Shown: positions 59,075 to 64,000 of the stretch, piece after piece | Layout: each line of letters opens with the position of its first letter | How positions within the stretch are numbered: position 1 is the stretch's first letter | Assembly: GCF_010015445.1 (NCBI RefSeq) | Contig: NC_053119.1 | Span: 4,164,788-4,228,787, forward strand | Reading direction: 5' to 3' | DNA from: Perca fluviatilis | Taxonomy: Eukaryota > Chordata > Actinopteri > Perciformes > Percidae | DNA length: 64,000 nucleotides | The notes under the pieces: generated by a model | What the model saw: the letters and a program-made list of their open reading frames with translations, nothing else | What the model was told of the DNA's origin: nothing | Database searches by the model: none | Translations under genes and position numbers: made by a program

Positions 59075-60180
59075 AGTTTTTTGTTTTTTTTTAACAATCT
59101 CTTTATTGGATTTTACAGTTATAAAACAAACAGGCAAACAATACTGTTCCATACAATAGTAATTGCAGATGTAAATTCAACATATCACAGGACAGATACC
59201 AACCCCCCAATCCCCCTCCCACCGGCACCTAGCCCCAGCAGATGGGGACATACAGTTGAAAAGTAAAGAAAAACAAAAATGATGGGTTAATAGAGGAAGA
59301 GAGCACAAGGATAAATAAACAAACAGGTAAATAGAATAGAAAAGAATAGATAAAATAAATAATACTAAAAATAGATAATAAACTAATAGAGAAATAGGAT
59401 TTAAAAAAAAGAACACATCTAAGTTGACAGATCATAAATATATATATACATGCATACACATATATACACATGTATACTAACACACGCACTAATTAAAAAT
59501 AAATCTGCAATAATGATAAATAAAAATAAAGAAAACCCACTCACAGGCAGTACTTAGTGCACAGAGATCGAACATCTTGTGCTATTGACATTAGATAGGA
59601 AGGGATTCCAGGACTTCTCAAATGAGACCGCCTTGCCAATCAAAGTCAGTCTTATTTTTTATAATTTAAGAAAATAAAGCACCTCCCTAACCCAGTTTGT
59701 AAGGGTAGGTGGGACTGGGGATTTCCATTTCAGCAGTATCAATCTCCTCGCCAGCAGAGTTGTGAATGTTATTAAGTCCCTGTTAGCTGGTGAAAGAGTA
59801 AGTTGGAAAGGCCATACACCAAACAGAGCAGTTAAGGCATTAGGAGTCACATCCCTTCCAATTACCTTGGATAAAGTACTAAAGATCTCAGACCAAAATC
59901 TAGTCAGAGAAGAACAGCTCCAGAACATGTGTGAATAATTTGCTGTGGCTTGTTGGCAACGTTCGCATACGGGAGACACTGTATCAAATATTTTTGCAAG
60001 CCGAGCTTTAGTGTAGTGAGCCCGATGGAGAATTCTACATTGCATAAAGCTGTGTCCAGCACAGATTGAAGACTTACGCACTCTCCGTAAAATCTCCTCC
60101 CAAACATCATCCAGAATCACCTCTCCAAGGTCTGTCTCCCAAACTGTTTTAAGTACGAGACACATTTGCTGTGGGGGAAG
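59075..60180 (-). mobile_element. L1-like LINE 3' fragment
   Basis: Minus strand at 59659-60210 encodes RVRKSSICAGHSFMQCRILH, RAHYTKARLAKIF and CERCQQATANYSHMFWSC, the Cys/His motif near the end of L1 ORF2. A 3' UTR with repeated A-rich patches follows, ending in a T-run on the plus strand at about 59078-59093. It interrupts sequence that is continuous in the left arm at about 15990-16210. Confidence 0.85.
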
Positions 60181-61007
60181 ACTGAAAGAAAAAAACGCGT
60201 AGCCTATCATTTAAGCGGAGATCAGACTTGTCAGTCCGTTGAGGCAGTGTGAGAACAGGAAACATCACTGCCTCTATCGCTGCCACAAGAAAGTTTTGAA
60301 ACGCTATGAGGGTAAAAAACAAACGCAAGAACTGAACTGCCGAAGAGTTTGTGTGGCAGCTGACTGTTTGCCAAACAACGAAGCACAGCCCGTCCTTCTC
60401 TTTCTTTCTCTGTGAAATGAAGCTGCATTGTGCCGTCTAGTCTAAACACAGCTTAAGCCTCTGTCCTGATTGACAGGTGCGTAGCCAGGCCCTAAATCAT
60501 CCCCTGCTTTATCGTCTATTTCTAAATATATAGGACCATTATTTACTAAATTAACATCATGCTGCTGTATTGAAGAATACTTGAAACTAGCAATTGAGAC
60601 CATAAACTCATTATGAAAAGGTTGTAAATTAAGTGAGAAGTAGGATCATTTTCTCTTATAGATCAGACTTATCTTTGGAGCCAGTGGAGTTGCTCCCTGC
60701 TGAAAATTAGACAGAATGCAGCTTTAATGAGTTTCAGCATTGGCTTCACTTTTAAGCCCCTCCATACATTATTTTTACAGTCTATGGCCCTCATTTATCA
60801 GCCTAACGTACAAACCAGCGCAGATATGAGCGCATAAATCATCTTACGACAGGCTTCACATGTGATTCATGAAACGTTCGTATCACACCAATCAGAGCGT
60901 AAGAATGGTCGTACTTTGATAAATGCAGCGTCTGGAAACGATCGTCATTTAAATATCATGCCCCAATATATTCTCGGTTTTGAGGCCTCGCCCCTGCAAT
61001 TTACGAC

Positions 61008-61555
61008 ATGGCGAGACGTAATCCGGCTGAGAAGCGGCACTTTTCAGAGGTGGAGATTGAAACCTTGATATCGCAGGTTAATTTGCACTAACGTGTGTAT
61101 TTTTTGGCAGCCTGAAAATTGTTATTAAAGGCTGTAGAAAGAATGTGGGTTGAAAAGAGATCACTGATGCGGTCAACAGTGTTGCCGTAGTAAATCAGAC
61201 TCCAGCTGAAGTTTAGCCTATTTAATTTATACATCCTTGACACATTTTCTATAGTCCTAATATACAGGCTTCTCTTGCAATCTCTTAGGCCTTCATGTAG
61301 ATGTACCTATATTTAAATAAACACACGGTAGCGGAGTTTATGCAGTGTCTTTTATTTTACTCATGTATTTTTTCATGAGTCAGAACGAGGCAACAGCTGA
61401 GGGAGAGTGCGTGTCCTCTGCCTCCCCGTGCTGGACCACCACCTCGACCCTGTCTCCTAACAGAAGAGGAGCTGGAAAAACAAGCCGAAATAACTCGGTC
61501 AATGGCAGAAATAAATCATTCACGATCGAGAAATGAAAACCTGAAGAATAAATAA
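61008..61555 (+). pseudogene. Harbinger Myb/SANT-like protein remnant
   Basis: From ATG at 61008: MARRNPAEKRHFSEVEIETL. Further pieces are AVNSVAVVNQTPAEV near 61170 and, after a deletion, LTEEELEKQAEITRSMAEIN ending NLKNK at a stop near 61553. In Harbinger elements this protein helps the nuclease bind DNA. Parts of the middle are missing. Confidence 0.65.
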
Positions 61556-61737
61556 AAATGTTGTGCATCGTCATGTTTCCTGTATTGAATATCATTGCCA
61601 AACATAACACTATACCTTTAAAAAGCGAGGAATAATATCCTGTCTCCTTGGTATAGACCCCAGTTGGGGCTGTGCTGGACACTGCTCTCTGGGCATCGGG
61701 TCATCTGGCTCCATCACTACATTTATGGCACCCAGTT

Positions 61738-61915
61738 TTCCTGCGAGATGTTGTGCAGAACCCCACAGGCTAAAACAATGTTGCAGACTTTATCTGCCGT
61801 GTATAGTAGGGTCCCCCCTGCTGATGCAAGCCATCTGCCCTTAAACAATCCGATGGAGCGCTCCACCGTGGCGCGTACATGTGCACTGTTGTACCGGTGC
61901 ATAGAGGTCTTCTAA
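61738..61915 (-). pseudogene. HARBI1-type nuclease C-terminal remnant
   Basis: Minus strand reads HVRATVERSIGLFKGRWLAS then DKVCNIVLACGVLHNISQE, the part of the Harbinger DDE nuclease around its final catalytic Glu (in VERSIG). Upstream catalytic Asp regions are absent. Confidence 0.75.
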
Positions 61916-62251
61916 AAGAGCCAAATCTGCCATTGCTGAGAAGTGATCAACTGATGACTTCTCCTTCTCCTGTTAAACTGAGTATATGCTGCACCGCAAG
62001 TCCACACTGACTCAAAAACTTGCGTACACGAGTTCAGACCAGACGTGAGATTTTTTTTGCAGCCTACGCTCACGTTCTAATTGATAAATGCCTCGCTTTG
62101 CGTAGGAATCGGCGTACGTCCGTCCTACTACGCCTGTTTTAGGTCGTACGCACGTTTCATAAATGAGGGCCACTGTTCTCAAGAAACCAATGTTCTGTTC
62201 TTTTCTACAATAACAGTGGTATCCTATTTCTTTTGTTGTCTGTCCCTCCAG

Positions 62252-62628
62252 AGCTCCCACAGCAACATGTCTGTAAGGAAGAGGAGGTTCTCTCTGATCA
62301 GCAGCTCTGTATTCAGGAGAGGAACTCCAGTCTGGACCAAGAGGACCCAGAGCCTCCACAGATTAAAGAGGAACAGGAGGAACTGTGCACCAGTCAGGAG
62401 AGGAAGCAGCTTGTACTGAAGCAGGAGACTGATACCTTTCATCACAGTAACAACGTAAACAACACTAACATGTCAGATATTCACCGTTACACTCAAACAG
62501 GTATGCATTTTTATGTGACATGTGGGAAAGAGTTTAAGTATAATTCAGCTTTGAAGAAAGACTTGAGAATCCACACAGGTGAGAAGTCATATTCTTGCAA
62601 ATCATGGAAAAAAATTCAGACAAAATAG
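62252..62628 (+). pseudogene. ELPQQ-family zinc-finger last exon (G), truncated
   Basis: After CCCTCCAG it reads [57 protein letters not shown], then a degenerate finger (VTCGKEFKYNSALKKDLRIH; one Cys and one His lost) and CKSWKKIQTK before the stop. The downstream finger remains readable in another frame (NSGLLVQLRTHTGEK). It is the same length (377 bases) and has the same 2-base deletion as 14925-15301, of which it is the inverted copy. Confidence 0.75.
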
Positions 62629-63057
62629 TGGCTTGTTGGTTCAATTGAGAACTCACACAGGTGAGAAGCTGTACATTTGCAAGAACTTTTATACTTTCAT
62701 ATATTCTGTGCTACACTTATCTACACCCTTCTGTTCTGGTAATAGAAACCCCCAGTATAATGTTAATATATATGGGAAAACTATACGCTGACCAAAGCTG
62801 GTTTGTTTCACGTGTGTAAATGCAGACATCCGATAGCTACCGTTCATCAGCATGTAAATTTCCCTCTGGACAAATAAAGTAATATTTATCTAAAAGTTAA
62901 ACTTAATTTCCCTTAGGTAAATGCATAACCCAGAAATGAACATAAAACATAATTAATATATAAAACATACTACAGATTATGTAAAAAGATCTTGTCAATG
63001 TGAAACTAGTTTTCTAACGGTTTTCTCCGTGTGCATGTATTTGATTCTTCTCCTCAG

Positions 63058-63854
63058 ACGTCCAGCAGCTGCTGGTGGTGAAAGCAGAGGTTCCCCCTGA
63101 GCAGCAGGAGTGGAGCTCCAGTCTGGACCAGGAGGACCCAGAGCCCCCCCCACACATTAAAGAGGAACAGGAGGAACTCTGGACCAGTCAGGAGGGAGAG
63201 CAGCTTCAACGGCTGGAGGAGGCTGATGTCAAGTTCCCGTTCACTTCTGTCCCTGTGAAGAGTGAAGAAGATGATGATAGTCCAGATAGTCCTTTACAAC
63301 CAGCTACTCATGACAAGACTTCAGACTCCTCTGGACCTGAGACTGATGACAGTGGTGACTGGGAGGAGAAACATCTGCAGAAACACTCTGGAGTCCAAAC
63401 AGGAGGGAAAACATTTAGTTGCTCAGTTTGTGGTAAAAGATACCTTCTGAAGAAGTCCTTAACGACTCACATGAGACTTCATTCAGAAGAAAAATCTTCC
63501 AACTGCTCAGTTTGTAAAGCAAATTTCTGTTCGCCTAGTGATTTGGTTAAACACATGAGAATCCACACAGGGGAGAAACCATTTAGTTGTTCAGTTTGTG
63601 GTAGAAGATTCACACAACAGGGAAATCTGAAACAACACTTAATTCTCCACATGGGGGAGAAACCATTTAGTTGTTCAGTTTGTAGTAAAAGTTTTGCACA
63701 AAAGGGAAATCTGAAACAACACTTAATTCTCCACATGGGGGAGAAACGATTTAGTTGTTCAGTTTGTGATAGAAGATTCTCTCGGCTCAGTCATGTCAAA
63801 AGTCACAAGTGTGTTGGTGAGAGATGCTCGCTGAGACAATTAGTCAAGTACTGA
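63058..63854 (+). CDS. C2H2 zinc-finger protein, last exon (gene H, VQQL family)
   Basis: Open exon after TTCTTCTCCTCAG, adding 264 residues. Order: [38 protein letters not shown], a shortened acidic linker ([14 protein letters not shown]; roughly 80 residues fewer than in gene B), four fingers and a final [19 protein letters not shown] segment, ending in SLRQLVKY. Helices (-1,2,3,6): LKST, SSDK, QGNQ, QGNQ. Fingers three and four are almost identical ([10 protein letters not shown] linkers with Met for Thr), a recent 84-base duplication. The nearest first exon on this strand is the shortened one at 55125; 42392 is the nearest full one. DNA binding is inferred from the family. Confidence 0.87.
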
Positions 63855-64000
63855 GTTCAAGTCTTTGTTCAACACTAATCAGCTATAAACTGTCAGACTT
63901 AAGGCTGCTACAGACCTCACAATAAGCTTTTTGTCAGCTAAAATGAATACACGATCATTGTAATTCTGTTTTTATTTGTCTTTATTTTGTTTTCTAGGAT
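63855..64000 (+). other. 3' flank of gene H
   Basis: Matches the flank of gene A (1-97) in inverted orientation for about 70 bases. No polyadenylation signal seen before the window ends. Confidence 0.5.

Larger units (their letters stand above)
60785..62172. mobile_element. PIF/Harbinger element with both genes, internally deleted
   Basis: Ends TGGCCCTCATTTAT and inverted. It contains remnants of both typical genes in opposite orientation: a Myb/SANT-like protein on plus and a HARBI1-type nuclease on minus. The paralogous left arm (about 15375-15385, complement) lacks it and runs uninterrupted through the site. Confidence 0.85.

Overview
The window is genomic DNA from a teleost fish, most likely a percomorph. 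The coding content is a multicopy C2H2 zinc-finger family of a type I know from fish: a 64-codon first exon beginning MTKVQ or MSKVQ, a phase-1 intron, then one long last exon that carries an acidic linker and the finger array. The rest is fish-style transposon debris (hAT, PIF/Harbinger, TTAA-flanked MITEs, Tc1-like, L1, L2-like LINEs, solo LTRs, one SINE) and microsatellites. Nothing bacterial, viral or CRISPR-like was seen, and no intact RNA gene.

Layout. All zinc-finger exons left of about 19.8 kb are on the minus strand and all those right of 20.8 kb are on the plus strand, so the cluster is a large inverted arrangement around a head-to-head pair of first exons (19608-19800 minus, 20805-20997 plus). 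Five first exons are visible (2676-2868 minus, 19608-19800 minus, 20805-20997 plus, 42392-42584 plus, 55125-55221 plus; the last lacks 33 codons). Eight last exons are visible in two families. The VQQL family, with strong finger arrays, is at 98-1262 minus, 13111-14294 minus, 35863-36803 plus, 49232-50458 plus and 63058-63854 plus. The ELPQQ family, with few and weak fingers, is at 14925-15301 minus, 17156-17697 minus and 62252-62628 plus. All exon junctions share the same phase, so any first exon could in principle join any downstream last exon on its strand.

Condition of the genes. The last exons at 13.1, 17.2, 35.9 and 63.1 kb are open. Those at 0.1, 14.9, 49.2 and 62.3 kb carry frameshifts or a corrupted stretch. 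The pair at 13-17 kb and the pair at 58.7-63.9 kb are inverted copies of one another, including their flanking repeats; later insertions (an L1, a Harbinger element) are present in only one arm.

Transposons. Several insertions can be dated relative to each other because target-site duplications or empty paralogous sites are visible. The largest is a nest at 23.8-34.7 kb: a hAT-like element holding an 18-bp satellite, which is split by an 8-kb CACTA-like element that itself holds a 4.4-kb, 49-bp minisatellite and degraded exons of another gene. An L1 ORF2 at 38.3-41.7 kb is interrupted three times; for the solo LTR and the hAT insertion, the flanking reading frame matches up across the target duplication.

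Assignment of first exons to last exons is inferred from order, strand and phase, without transcript evidence.
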